Positions 1-6,756 are shown, counted from the stretch's first letter. The stretch: 6,756 nucleotides of DNA from Pseudomonas sp. (GCA_003527165.1 DPSI01000489.1:1-6756); one strand, 5' to 3'. Translations and numbers: made by a program. Notes: generated by a model from the sequence alone, not told the origin.

Positions 1-81
1 GGAGGCCCGCCCTCGGGGCGAAGCGTTGCTTTTCGAGCTGGCAGCAGGTCTGCTTTCGCCGCGGGGCGCGCATCCCTACAG
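1..81. repeat. Inverted pair of REP-like units (REPIN-like), left end cut by window
   Basis: Two imperfect copies of one GC-rich motif face each other, at 1-24 and 52-81. The reverse complement of the right copy begins CTGTAGGGATGCGCGCC and ends GGCGAAAGC; the left copy begins GGAGGCCCGCC and ends GGGCGAAGC. Each copy has a short internal palindrome (CGCCC/GGGCG at 8-12 and 16-20; CGCC/GGCG at 57-60 and 65-68). Opposed REP units about 30 bases apart are the usual layout of Pseudomonas REPINs. The CTGTA end expected for the left copy would lie outside the window. The match is by eye and gapped, so confidence is moderate. Confidence 0.5.
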
Positions 82-378
82 AAGCGGTGCCGCCTTTGGA
101 CCGCTCGTCAGACAGACGCCACAGCGGAACCTGCGGGCGAGCAATCGGCTGCGCTGTTATCGAGTTCAATCAAATGATGGAGCGAATGGAAACGTCGGCC
201 CCCCAGGGCAGCATCAGCTGCGGGTGAAATCGGAACATCAGGGGTAACGGGATCAGCCGCGGCGCGACGGCGTTTTTTCGGAGCTTGGCAAATGTCTATG
301 CCGTTGGCCGATGCCGCTGCGTGCAAGGACAAGCGTGTATGTGCGCTGGGCTTTCGATTCCCGAGGGTCGGAAACGAC
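82..378. other. Gene-free stretch between the REP pair and the tRNA-Ser terminator
   Basis: I see no convincing protein-coding gene here. Open frames on both strands are short, lack a credible ribosome binding site, run into the REP-like repeat or the tRNA, and give low-complexity Arg/Ala/Ser-rich translations. The only structured element is the possible plus-strand terminator at 256-278. I found no copy of the tRNA 3' end that would mark an attachment site. Confidence 0.5.
256..278 (+). terminator. Possible intrinsic terminator, plus strand
   Basis: GCCGCG (256-261) can pair with CGaCGGC (265-271, one bulged A) around a GCG loop. One base later comes an uninterrupted run of six T (273-278). 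The stem is short, but the T-run position is right for a plus-strand terminator. No gene upstream of it can be recognised, so it may end a short non-coding transcript or be chance. Confidence 0.35.
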
Positions 379-401
379 AAAGCCCCGATAGTCGGGGCTT
401 T
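371..401 (-). terminator. Intrinsic terminator of the tRNA-Ser transcript
   Basis: A perfect 10-bp inverted repeat, AAAGCCCCGA (379-388) and TCGGGGCTTT (392-401), has a 3-base loop. Read on the minus strand the stem ends in TTT and is followed by a mixed T-rich stretch (TTTGTCGTTT, 381 down to 372). It starts 10 bases beyond the encoded CCA of the tRNA, where a single-gene tRNA transcript would end. Confidence 0.85.
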
Positions 402-411
402 GCGTTTGATC

Positions 412-501
412 TGGCGGTGAGGGTGGGATTCGAACCCACGATACGATTTCTCGTATACACACTTTCCAGGCGTGCTCCTTCAACCGCTCGGACACCTCAC
501 C
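412..501 (-). tRNA. tRNA-Ser, anticodon GGA
   Basis: The minus strand folds into a complete class II tRNA of 90 nt with encoded CCA (412-414). The acceptor stem is GGTGAGG (501-495) with CCTCACC (422-416), discriminator G415. The D arm closes TCC/GGA. The anticodon stem CACGC/GTGTG holds the loop CTGGAAA, giving anticodon GGA (465-467), which reads UCC and UCU serine codons. A long variable arm pairs ATACGA with TCGTAT across a GAAA tetraloop, the hallmark of tRNA-Ser. The T arm is GTGGG-TTCGAAT-CCCAC. It is a lone tRNA with its own promoter and terminator, divergent from the HD-GYP gene. The 3' ends of tRNA-Ser genes are common integration sites, but I see no duplicated end here. Confidence 0.97.
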
Positions 502-538
502 GGATCTCGACGGGGTTTGATGTCCGTCGAGGCGCGCT

Positions 539-590
539 AATGTAGCCGAAGAGCCTCCGTATGGCAAAAAGTTTTTTAGTTTTTTCATGC
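539..590 (-). promoter_or_regulatory. Strong sigma70-type stable-RNA promoter for tRNA-Ser, with UP-like element
   Basis: On the minus strand, TTGCCA (567-562) and TACATT (544-539) are separated by exactly 17 bases, close to the sigma70 consensus. Just upstream of the -35 are runs of A and T (568-585), like an UP element. Between the -10 and the expected start near 532 lies a GC-only discriminator, GCGCGCC, the feature of rRNA/tRNA promoters under stringent (ppGpp) control. The predicted leader before the mature tRNA is about 30 nt. The regulation is inferred from promoter architecture. Confidence 0.8.
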
Positions 591-721
591 GTTTAAGGTG
601 CCGTTGAAACTGGCTAAGCGGTAAGCATGAACCTATCGTTGTGCTAGGGTTCCAACGCCTATAGCATCGGGGCCAGCTTCAGCGCCATCGAACCTAGTGA
701 ATATGAAGCCGGGAAGGCTTG

Positions 722-2026
722 ATGAAGTTATTCAAAAGCAAGCGTAAACGGCCGGACGTGGCGGAGGTCGCCACAAAACGCCGCCTGCATGTCAGTCATC
801 TGGAACTCGGCATGTACATCTGCGAGCTGGATCGGCCGTGGCGTCAGACCGATTTTCTGTTCCAGGGATTTCCTCTGCTCAAGCTCGAGCATATCCAGGC
901 GGTGCGGGAGCGCTGCGACTATGTGTTCATCGATGACACCCGTCGAGTGCTGCTCGATCAGGGCCAGATGATCGTGCCTTCGGCGACGCCGTTACGCGTG
1001 ACGCGCACCATGAACCGTATCCCACTCTCGCTTGAAGTCCAGGAAGCGCGAGAAGCCTATCGCAGCAGTGCGCTGGTGCTGGACCAAGTGCTGCTGGATG
1101 TTCAGCAGGGGCGGGCGATCGATACCAAGGCCTGTCAGGCGCTGGTCAAGCGGAACCTGGAAAGCATGCTGCGCAACGAAAGCGCCATGCTCTGGCTGGC
1201 GCGCCTGAAGTCACAGGATCTGTACACCAGCCTGCATTGCTTGTCCGTCTCCATTCTGGCGATGGGCTTCGGTACCCATCTCGGATTGCCCGACGAAAAG
1301 ATCGAGCTGCTGGGCATTGCCGGGCTGTTGCACGACGTTGGCAAGATGAAGATCGACCCTGCCATCCTGAACAAGGCGGGCAAGCTGACCCAGGAAGAGT
1401 TCGATCACATCAAGCTTCATCCGGGCTTCGGCTATCAGGCGCTGTGCAGCCAGGATGACATTCCCGCCGCGGCCATCCAGGCCGCGTATGGGCACCATGA
1501 GCGGCTGGACGGCAAAGGTTATCCGCAAGGCCTTGCGCACTACCAGATACCGTTCACTACCCGGGTGGTGACCATCGTCGATGCCTTCGATGCGATCACC
1601 AGCCATCGCACCTATGACAATGCACGACCGATCCAGGCCGCCTACGATGTGCTGCGCAGCGGTGCCGGCCAGCAATTCGACGAAGCCCTGGTTCACGAAT
1701 TCATCCGCTGGCTCGGAGTATTTCCGGTGGGCACACTGGTCGAGCTGCACACCGGTGAAGTCGCGCTGGTACTGGAAAAACATCCGAAGTTGCATCTGCG
1801 GCCCAAGGTGGTGGTCCTGCGGGACGCCGACAAAAAGCCCTGTGAGCCGCGCTATCTGGATCTCTCCCAGTTGACCGTCGACGCCGATGGAACGCCCTAT
1901 CGGATTCGCAGCGGTATTTCCGATGGCTCCTACGGCCTGTTCATCGCCGATCCGCGATTGCAGACGATCCTGCATCCCGAGCTGCTTGCAGTGCTTGAAC
2001 TCGAACCGGAGACAGCTGAGAGCTGA
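722..2026 (+). CDS. HD-GYP domain cyclic-di-GMP phosphodiesterase with N-terminal DUF3391-type region
   Basis: This 434-aa protein should hydrolyse the second messenger cyclic di-GMP, the activity known for HD-GYP proteins that control biofilm and motility. Residues about 18-110 match the DUF3391-type region often placed before HD-GYP (RRLHVSHLELGMYICELD, then VFIDDTRRV). The catalytic domain spans roughly 160-330. It has metal-binding His172, the HD pair H204-D205 in LLHDVGK, a histidine in KLHPGFGYQ, HHERLDGKGYP with H258, H259 and the GYP triad at 266-268, and IVDAFDAITSHRTY. All diagnostic motifs look intact, so it is probably active. A further 90 residues follow the domain. No transmembrane or sensor domain is visible, so it should be cytoplasmic. 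ATG at 722 is chosen because GGGAAGG at 711-717 precedes it; a TTG directly before it is possible. No clear terminator follows. Confidence 0.93.
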   Translation: MKLFKSKRKRPDVAEVATKRRLHVSHLELGMYICELDRPWRQTDFLFQGFPLLKLEHIQAVRERCDYVFIDDTRRVLLDQGQMIVPSATPLRVTRTMNRIPLSLEVQEAREAYRSSALVLDQVLLDVQQGRAIDTKACQALVKRNLESMLRNESAMLWLARLKSQDLYTSLHCLSVSILAMGFGTHLGLPDEKIELLGIAGLLHDVGKMKIDPAILNKAGKLTQEEFDHIKLHPGFGYQALCSQDDIPAAAIQAAYGHHERLDGKGYPQGLAHYQIPFTTRVVTIVDAFDAITSHRTYDNARPIQAAYDVLRSGAGQQFDEALVHEFIRWLGVFPVGTLVELHTGEVALVLEKHPKLHLRPKVVVLRDADKKPCEPRYLDLSQLTVDADGTPYRIRSGISDGSYGLFIADPRLQTILHPELLAVLELEPETAES

Positions 2027-2154
2027 GCCAGTATTCCTTGTACCCGGATTTCTGCAGGTTTGGCCGGAACCATGACTTGTCAGTCAGTCACGACGCTTTA
2101 CCTCGGGGGGCGTGCTGGGTAACGTCTGCGGACTTCTAACAAGGAATATTCGTC

Positions 2155-2850
2155 ATGAGTAATCTGGTTTCCTACGAACTCGAAGACGGCATCGCCACGC
2201 TGACGCTGAGCAATGGCAAGGTCAATGCCTTGTCTCCAGACATGTTCGAGGCGCTCAATGCCGCATTCGATCGTGCCGAGCAGGACCGTGCCGTGGTGAT
2301 TCTCACCGGCCAGCCGGGGATTCTTTCCGGCGGCTATGACCTCAAGGTGATGACTTCGAGCCGGGAAAACGCCATTGCGCTGGTCACGACCGGCTCGACC
2401 TTCACCCGGCGGATGCTTGCCCACCCCTTTCCGATCATTGTCGCCTGCCCCGGTCACGCCATCGCCAAGGGTGCCTTCCTGTTGCTCTCGGCCGACTACC
2501 GTATCGGCGTCGAGGGTGCGTTCAATATCGGCCTCAACGAAGTTCAGATCGGCATGACGATGCACCATTCGGGGATCGAGGTGGCGCGGGATCGGCTGAC
2601 CAAGCCGGCATTCCATCGTTCGGTGATCAATGGCGAGATCTTCAATCCGCAGGCGGCGCTCGACGCCGGTTTCCTCGACAAGATCGTTCCTGCCGGTGAG
2701 TTGATGGAGGTTGCCAAAGCGACCGCGGCCCAACTGAAGAAGATCAACATGACGGCTCATAAGAACACCAAGCTCAAGGCCCGTCAGGCCCTCCTCGAAA
2801 CGCTGGATCGCGCCATCGAACTGGACCAGCAGCACTCGGTCGTATCCTGA
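2155..2850 (+). CDS. Short crotonase / enoyl-CoA hydratase-isomerase family protein
   Basis: This 231-aa protein has the crotonase fold that binds acyl-CoA thioesters. Signs are the N-terminal strand pair (YELEDGIATLTLSNGKVNALS), the first oxyanion-hole segment near ILSGGYDLKVM (56-66), the second near CPGHAIAKGAF (98-108), and SADYRIG through NEVQIGM (112-134). In a by-eye alignment with rat mitochondrial enoyl-CoA hydratase, the Glu164 position is Glu129, but the Glu144 position is Phe108. One of the two hydratase glutamates is therefore absent, so an isomerase or other crotonase reaction is as likely as hydration. It is shorter than typical hydratases (about 255-260 aa). AAGGA at 2141-2145 lies nine bases before the ATG. 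The gene ends at a strong terminator, so it is a unit separate from aruC. Substrate unknown. Confidence 0.88.
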   Translation: MSNLVSYELEDGIATLTLSNGKVNALSPDMFEALNAAFDRAEQDRAVVILTGQPGILSGGYDLKVMTSSRENAIALVTTGSTFTRRMLAHPFPIIVACPGHAIAKGAFLLLSADYRIGVEGAFNIGLNEVQIGMTMHHSGIEVARDRLTKPAFHRSVINGEIFNPQAALDAGFLDKIVPAGELMEVAKATAAQLKKINMTAHKNTKLKARQALLETLDRAIELDQQHSVVS

Positions 2851-2896
2851 AGAGAATTTTCGCTGGACCGCCCATTCCAGGCGGACCTGCGTTTAA

Positions 2897-4189
<1,293 letters not shown>

Positions 4190-4209
4190 GGCACTGGCCT
4201 GTAAATTCT

Positions 4210-4243
4210 GGCAGGACAGGTCAGCTGTCCTGCCTTCGTTCCT
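4210..4243 (+). terminator. Intrinsic terminator or attenuator after aruC
   Basis: GGCAGGACAG (4210-4219) and CTGTCCTGCC (4225-4234) form a perfect 10-bp stem with a 5-base loop, followed by a T-rich but interrupted tract (TTCGTTCCTTT). It starts 20 bases after the aruC stop and ends 18 bases before the next gene. It could stop most aruC transcription or reduce read-through into the small gene and aruE. I see no separate promoter downstream. Confidence 0.7.
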
Positions 4244-4261
4244 TTGTCGAGAACCCTGACC

Positions 4262-4549
4262 ATGAGCGATAGCCTGCAACTGATTCTGGAAGACGTAGAC
4301 GGTACCCAGCTGGAAACTTCCTGCACCCGTTTTGCCGTGATGTGGCAGGGCCGGGAGGTCTGGATTCAACAGGTCGGCAACAATCAGCTGATGATCGGCG
4401 TCGACGTAGAAGACGGCGACACCGAGTACGCCAATCTGCTGCTGCGTCCGCTGGCTACCAATCTGGTCAGCCTCGAGCTAGAGATGGAACCGGTCGAATC
4501 CGCTGAGGACGATCACGTTCATGGACCGGACTGCAACCACGACCACTGA
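4262..4549 (+). CDS. Small acidic conserved hypothetical protein with His/Cys-rich tail (PA0900-like)
   Basis: This 95-aa acidic protein of unknown function matches what I recall of the small Pseudomonas gene lying just before aruE (PA0900 in strain PAO1), whose relatives are often labelled 'topoisomerase II' without good reason; no topoisomerase motif is visible. The body (1-76) alternates short hydrophobic and acidic segments, suggesting a small beta-rich domain, with one Cys (C21) and three Trp/Tyr (W28, W34, Y56). The tail HVHGPDCNHDH (85-95) carries four His and one Cys in eleven residues, a plausible metal-binding patch. There is no signal peptide or membrane segment. ATG at 4262 is preferred over an upstream TTG at 4244. 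The ribosome site is weak (GAGA at 4249-4252). Only 10 bases separate it from aruE, so the two are probably co-expressed. Confidence 0.82.
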   Translation: MSDSLQLILEDVDGTQLETSCTRFAVMWQGREVWIQQVGNNQLMIGVDVEDGDTEYANLLLRPLATNLVSLELEMEPVESAEDDHVHGPDCNHDH

Positions 4550-4559
4550 CGGCCCCGAC

Positions 4560-5546
4560 ATGCTGACGCTCGGTCGACTGCTGGAGCTGACGATTGCCGG
4601 GCGCGAGCCGGATGAGAAGGTCGAGTTCACCGCTGACGGCGCCAGGCTGCAATGGCTGAGTGAAGGCGCGCTCGAAGTGACACCGGCGGACGGCCAGGAC
4701 GCCGGCCTGGATCTGGTGTTCTCGGCAGGTGTACATGGCTGTGAGATCGTCCCGATCGCGCTGCTTGACCGCCTGATACAAGCGATTGGACGCGGCGAGA
4801 TTCGTCCCCGTGCCCGGCTCTTGCTGTTGTTCTGCAACCCGCCCGCGATGCGCCAGGGCGTGCGCCGGGTCGGCCAGGATCTGAACCGGCTTTTCTGTGG
4901 CGAACATGCGAACGGTTCCAGCGACGAGGCTCAGCGCGCATCGCAGCTGGAAGGGCTGGTGGCGGCATTTTTCCGCGAGCCGCTTCGTCGGCGTTGGCAT
5001 TACGACCTGCACTCGGCCATGCGCGCCTCGAAGCTGCCCCAGTTCGCCATCTACCCCTGGGTGGCAGGTCGCAACGTTTCCCCTGAAAGCTTGATGCGCC
5101 TTCGGCAGGCGGCGGTCGATGCGGTGCTGCTGCAGGAAAAATCCTCCGCAACGTTCAGTGCCCACACGGCGACTCGTCATGCTGCCGAGGCGTTTACCTT
5201 GGAGCTGGCGGAGGCGCCAGACGGCGTCTGGCCTGACTGCCTCAGCGGTTTTCTGCAGACCGCTGGGCGCTGGATCGAAGCGGTCGAGCCCATGCAGACA
5301 GCTCCGACACGACCCTTGGTGAAGTTCCGGCTGGCGCGCGAGGTCATCAAGCAGAGCGAGCAGTTCGTCCTGTGCCTGCCGGCTGATATCGAGAACTTCA
5401 CCCCGGTGTCACCCGGTACATTACTGGCTGAGGATGCAGGTGGCGTGCGCTGGGTGGTGGAGGAGCAGGGCGCACGGATCCTGTTTCCGCTGGCCGATGT
5501 TGGGGTCGGCGAGCGCGCCGGACTATTAGTGGTGCCCAGCGATTGA
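4560..5546 (+). CDS. aruE: Succinylglutamate desuccinylase AruE/AstE, divergent (zinc M14-type)
   Basis: This 328-aa zinc-dependent amidohydrolase would split N2-succinylglutamate to glutamate and succinate, the last AST step. It aligns along its whole length with P. aeruginosa AruE (about 332 aa): N-terminus MLTLGRLLELTIAGREP, zinc ligands H59, E62 (HGCE) and H151 (YDLHSAMR), QDLNRLFCG at 106-114, catalytic-type Glu215 in EAFTLEL, and the C-terminal beta domain with NFTPVSPGTLLAEDAGG. Several family-conserved positions differ: HGNE is HGCE (C61), and the GKARPFG-like block after the catalytic Glu reads AEAPDGV (217-223). ATG at 4560 is chosen for that match. An in-frame ATG at 4521, overlapping the previous gene, has a GAGGA at 4504-4508 and remains possible. 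The neighbouring aruB, aruD, aruF and aruG are absent, so whether it still serves the AST pathway is open. Confidence 0.88.
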   Translation: MLTLGRLLELTIAGREPDEKVEFTADGARLQWLSEGALEVTPADGQDAGLDLVFSAGVHGCEIVPIALLDRLIQAIGRGEIRPRARLLLLFCNPPAMRQGVRRVGQDLNRLFCGEHANGSSDEAQRASQLEGLVAAFFREPLRRRWHYDLHSAMRASKLPQFAIYPWVAGRNVSPESLMRLRQAAVDAVLLQEKSSATFSAHTATRHAAEAFTLELAEAPDGVWPDCLSGFLQTAGRWIEAVEPMQTAPTRPLVKFRLAREVIKQSEQFVLCLPADIENFTPVSPGTLLAEDAGGVRWVVEEQGARILFPLADVGVGERAGLLVVPSD

Positions 5547-5637
5547 TCAGGCCCGGCCAACGGATTTGGCTTCGCCTAGGGTCTGTTCCCGTTTCGTCAC
5601 GGTCGCGACGGGCCCGTTCTTCGGATTGGAGAGAGCT

Positions 5638-5694
5638 GTAGGGCCGAACTTGTTCGGCCTTCGCAACTCTGCGGCCGAATGAATTCGGCCCTAC
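5638..5694. repeat. REP-like double hairpin between convergent genes
   Basis: The outer arms GTAGGGCCGAA (5638-5648) and TTCGGCCCTAC (5684-5694) are perfectly inverted. Each half also folds by itself: GGCCGAA-CTTG-TTCGGCC (5642-5659) and GGCCGAA-TGAA-TTCGGCC (5673-5690). This two-hairpin, 57-base layout is typical of REP/REPIN elements, and its sequence family differs from the repeat at 1-81. It lies between the ends of aruE and the minus-strand DUF2892 gene, a usual REP location, and may protect or end both transcripts. Confidence 0.8.
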
Positions 5695-5718
5695 GGACTG
5701 GCCCCCGCGAAGCTTTGC

Positions 5719-6081
5719 TCAGACGCCGGTGGGCGGGTTGGTGAGCGAGTCGTTGCCGGTTACCGTCGCGGTACCCGTGGGGGCCTGGGCGTTGCTTTTC
5801 AGGCGTGCCTCGTCCGCTTCATTGCGCTCCAATGGCATGCTCCGAGAGTTGCCTTCGGCCATTTTGGCTTGCTCGTTCACTTCGCAAAGCACCCGCTTGG
5901 CTTCGCAGTGGCCAGTGACCCCTCGCGCCAGGGCCATGCCGCCCATCGCCAGTTGCAATAGCCCGCCCAGACCGCCACGGCCGATACCCTTGCCTAGGAA
6001 ATAGAGCCCGCCTGCGATTGATGCCGCGCGCTCCCAGCCATGCACGTTTTGTGAAGCCTGGTTTGAGGATGTCCTGGTCAT
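5719..6081 (-). CDS. DUF2892-type small membrane protein with hydrophilic C-terminal tail
   Basis: This 120-aa protein has an N-terminal region (12-60) matching the DUF2892 (YgaP membrane-domain-like) pattern: NVHGWERAASIAGG, a glycine-rich hydrophobic stretch to F28, a short basic turn at K31-R35, a second hydrophobic stretch (38-52), then ARGVTGHCEAKR. The two stretches should form a helical hairpin in the inner membrane. Residues 61-120 are hydrophilic, rich in Glu, Asn, Ala and Thr, and look disordered; no catalytic domain is present. GGAG lies about ten bases before the ATG. ptrB ends 136 bases upstream on the same strand, so co-transcription is possible. Function unknown; in other proteins DUF2892 is fused to enzyme domains such as the YgaP rhodanese. 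Confidence 0.8.
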   Translation of the reverse strand: MTRTSSNQASQNVHGWERAASIAGGLYFLGKGIGRGGLGGLLQLAMGGMALARGVTGHCEAKRVLCEVNEQAKMAEGNSRSMPLERNEADEARLKSNAQAPTGTATVTGNDSLTNPPTGV

Positions 6082-6182
6082 GGGTAATCACTCCGAAACA
6101 GTGGTGTGATAGATGACCCCGGCGCGTGTGGGCCGTTCCGACCGCAAGTCGGCAAACCCGCATCGTTGCCGTCGGGCCGTGC

Positions 6183-6203
6183 GGGGCGCGCGCGTAGCGC
6201 CCC
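6183..6203 (-). other. GC-rich hairpin just after ptrB
   Basis: GGGGCGC (6183-6189) and GCGCCCC (6197-6203) form a 7-bp all-GC stem 14 bases beyond the ptrB stop. There is no T-run after it on the minus strand, so it is not a classical intrinsic terminator. It may protect the 3' end of the ptrB transcript, or be chance in GC-rich DNA. Nothing else recognisable lies between ptrB and the DUF2892 gene. Confidence 0.35.
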
Positions 6204-6217
6204 ACCGCGGCAGAGCT

Positions 6218-6756
6218 TCAGCCCGCCGTCATGGCGAAGACCTTCAGGACGAACGCGTATTCCAGCGCCACGTCCTTGAGCGCCTGATAACGACCGCTCC
6301 TGCCGCCGTGCCCGGCCCCGAATTCGGCCTTGAGCAGCAGAAGATTGTCGTCGGTTTTGCTGGCGCGCAGCTTGGCGACCCATTTGGCGGCTTCCCAGTA
6401 CTGCACGCGGCTGTCGTTGTAACCGGCCACGGCGAGGATTGCCGGATAGGGCTGATTACGCACGTTTTCATAAGGGGCGTAGGCCTTGATGCGCGCATGC
6501 ACGTCAGGCTGATTCGGATCACCCCACTCGTCGTACTCGGTCACCGTCAATGGCAGATCGGCGTTGAGCATGGTGTTCAGTACGTCGACGAAGGGCACTT
6601 CGGCGATCGCCGCGCCGAACAACTCCGGTCGCAGGTTGAGCACGGCGCCGATCAGCAGGCCGCCGGCGCTGCCGCCACTGATGGCGAGTTTGGTCGGTTC
6701 GGTATAGCCGTCGTTGATCAGCGTCTCGGCACAGGCGATGAAGTCGTTGAAGGTGT
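6218..6756 (-). CDS. ptrB: Oligopeptidase B (prolyl oligopeptidase family S9), C-terminal catalytic part
   Basis: This is the 3' end of a serine peptidase gene whose start lies beyond the window; 178 residues are visible of an enzyme usually near 690 aa. Oligopeptidase B is a cytoplasmic enzyme that cuts short peptides after Arg and Lys. The whole catalytic triad is visible: Ser in ISGGSAGGLLIG (codon 6668-6670), Asp in AGYNDSRVQYWE (6413-6415) and His in GAGHGGRSGR (6308-6310). The spacing and the TVTEYDEWGDP segment fit oligopeptidase B rather than other S9 peptidases. The missing part would hold the beta-propeller gate. No frameshift or missing key residue is seen, so the gene is probably intact. 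Confidence 0.93.
   Translation of the reverse strand, partial: TFNDFIACAETLINDGYTEPTKLAISGGSAGGLLIGAVLNLRPELFGAAIAEVPFVDVLNTMLNADLPLTVTEYDEWGDPNQPDVHARIKAYAPYENVRNQPYPAILAVAGYNDSRVQYWEAAKWVAKLRASKTDDNLLLLKAEFGAGHGGRSGRYQALKDVALEYAFVLKVFAMTAG

Noticed and set aside
26..247. A 73-codon plus-strand open frame at the left end
   Set aside because: It starts inside the REP-like repeat, uses a non-ATG start with no ribosome site, and its product resembles nothing I know.
344..371. TTTCGATTCCCG resembling a tRNA T-arm, as a possible tRNA remnant or attachment site
   Set aside because: The flanking bases do not pair as a T stem, and the sequence does not match the tRNA-Ser 3' end beyond a few bases.
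253..588. Minus-strand open frame of 111 codons across the tRNA
   Set aside because: It contains the tRNA-Ser, its promoter and its terminator; a protein here is not credible.
639..665. TTGTGC ... TATAGC as a promoter for the HD-GYP gene
   Set aside because: The -10-like TATAGC is fair, but the spacer is only 15 bases and the -35 is weak, so I do not list it as a feature.
1211..1975. A 254-codon minus-strand open frame opposite the HD-GYP gene
   Set aside because: It is antisense to conserved HD-GYP motifs, has no ribosome site or recognisable family, and is a common by-product of GC-rich codon bias.
2073..2090. TGACTTGTCA followed by two more GTCA copies in the gap before the crotonase gene
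   Set aside because: Three 4-base repeats are too short to call a repeat or operator, and no -10 box lies at a suitable distance from TTGTCA.
2098..2835. A 245-codon minus-strand open frame opposite the crotonase gene
   Set aside because: It is a shadow of the crotonase gene; its translation is rich in Arg, Gly and His with no known motif.
4521..4559. Upstream ATG for aruE, overlapping the small gene by 29 bases
   Set aside because: Homology begins at MLTLGRLL (4560), and the extension is a Thr-rich out-of-frame reading of the small gene's His tail. Not fully excluded, because a GAGGA lies before it.

Overview
The window looks like chromosomal DNA of a gamma-proteobacterium of the Pseudomonas group. 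The evidence is high GC with strong G/C-ending codons, an AruC-type aminotransferase close to the P. aeruginosa protein, the AruC / small acidic protein / AruE gene set, and two kinds of REP-like palindromic repeat. The repeat at 5638-5694, with GGCCGAA/TTCGGCC arms, recalls the P. stutzeri (Stutzerimonas) branch; that placement is from memory and tentative.

Layout, left to right. Positions 1-81 hold an inverted pair of REP-like units, and 82-378 has no gene I can recognise, only a possible short terminator. A complete minus-strand tRNA-Ser(GGA) lies at 412-501, with a strong terminator downstream and a textbook stable-RNA promoter upstream (UP-like A/T tract, TTGCCA-17-TACATT, GC-rich discriminator). 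Diverging from it on the plus strand is a full-length HD-GYP cyclic-di-GMP phosphodiesterase with an N-terminal DUF3391-type region (722-2026). A short crotonase-family protein (2155-2850) follows and ends in a strong terminator. Next are aruC (2969-4189), a 95-residue acidic protein with a His/Cys-rich tail (4262-4549) and aruE (4560-5546). The right end is on the minus strand: a DUF2892-type small membrane protein (5719-6081) and the catalytic 3' part of oligopeptidase B, ptrB, which runs off the window. The REP-like element sits between the converging aruE and DUF2892 gene.

How the genes relate. AruC (succinylornithine/acetylornithine aminotransferase) and AruE (succinylglutamate desuccinylase) are steps 3 and 5 of the arginine succinyltransferase pathway. 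In P. aeruginosa the order is aruC-aruF-aruG-aruD-aruB, a small hypothetical gene, then aruE. Here aruF, aruG, aruD and aruB are missing between aruC and the small gene, and a hairpin terminator occupies the junction. AruE keeps its zinc ligands and catalytic Glu but has changed motifs usually conserved in the family. This contracted locus with a divergent desuccinylase is the most interesting signal. I found no clear sign of a wholly new system, mobile element, CRISPR or phage.
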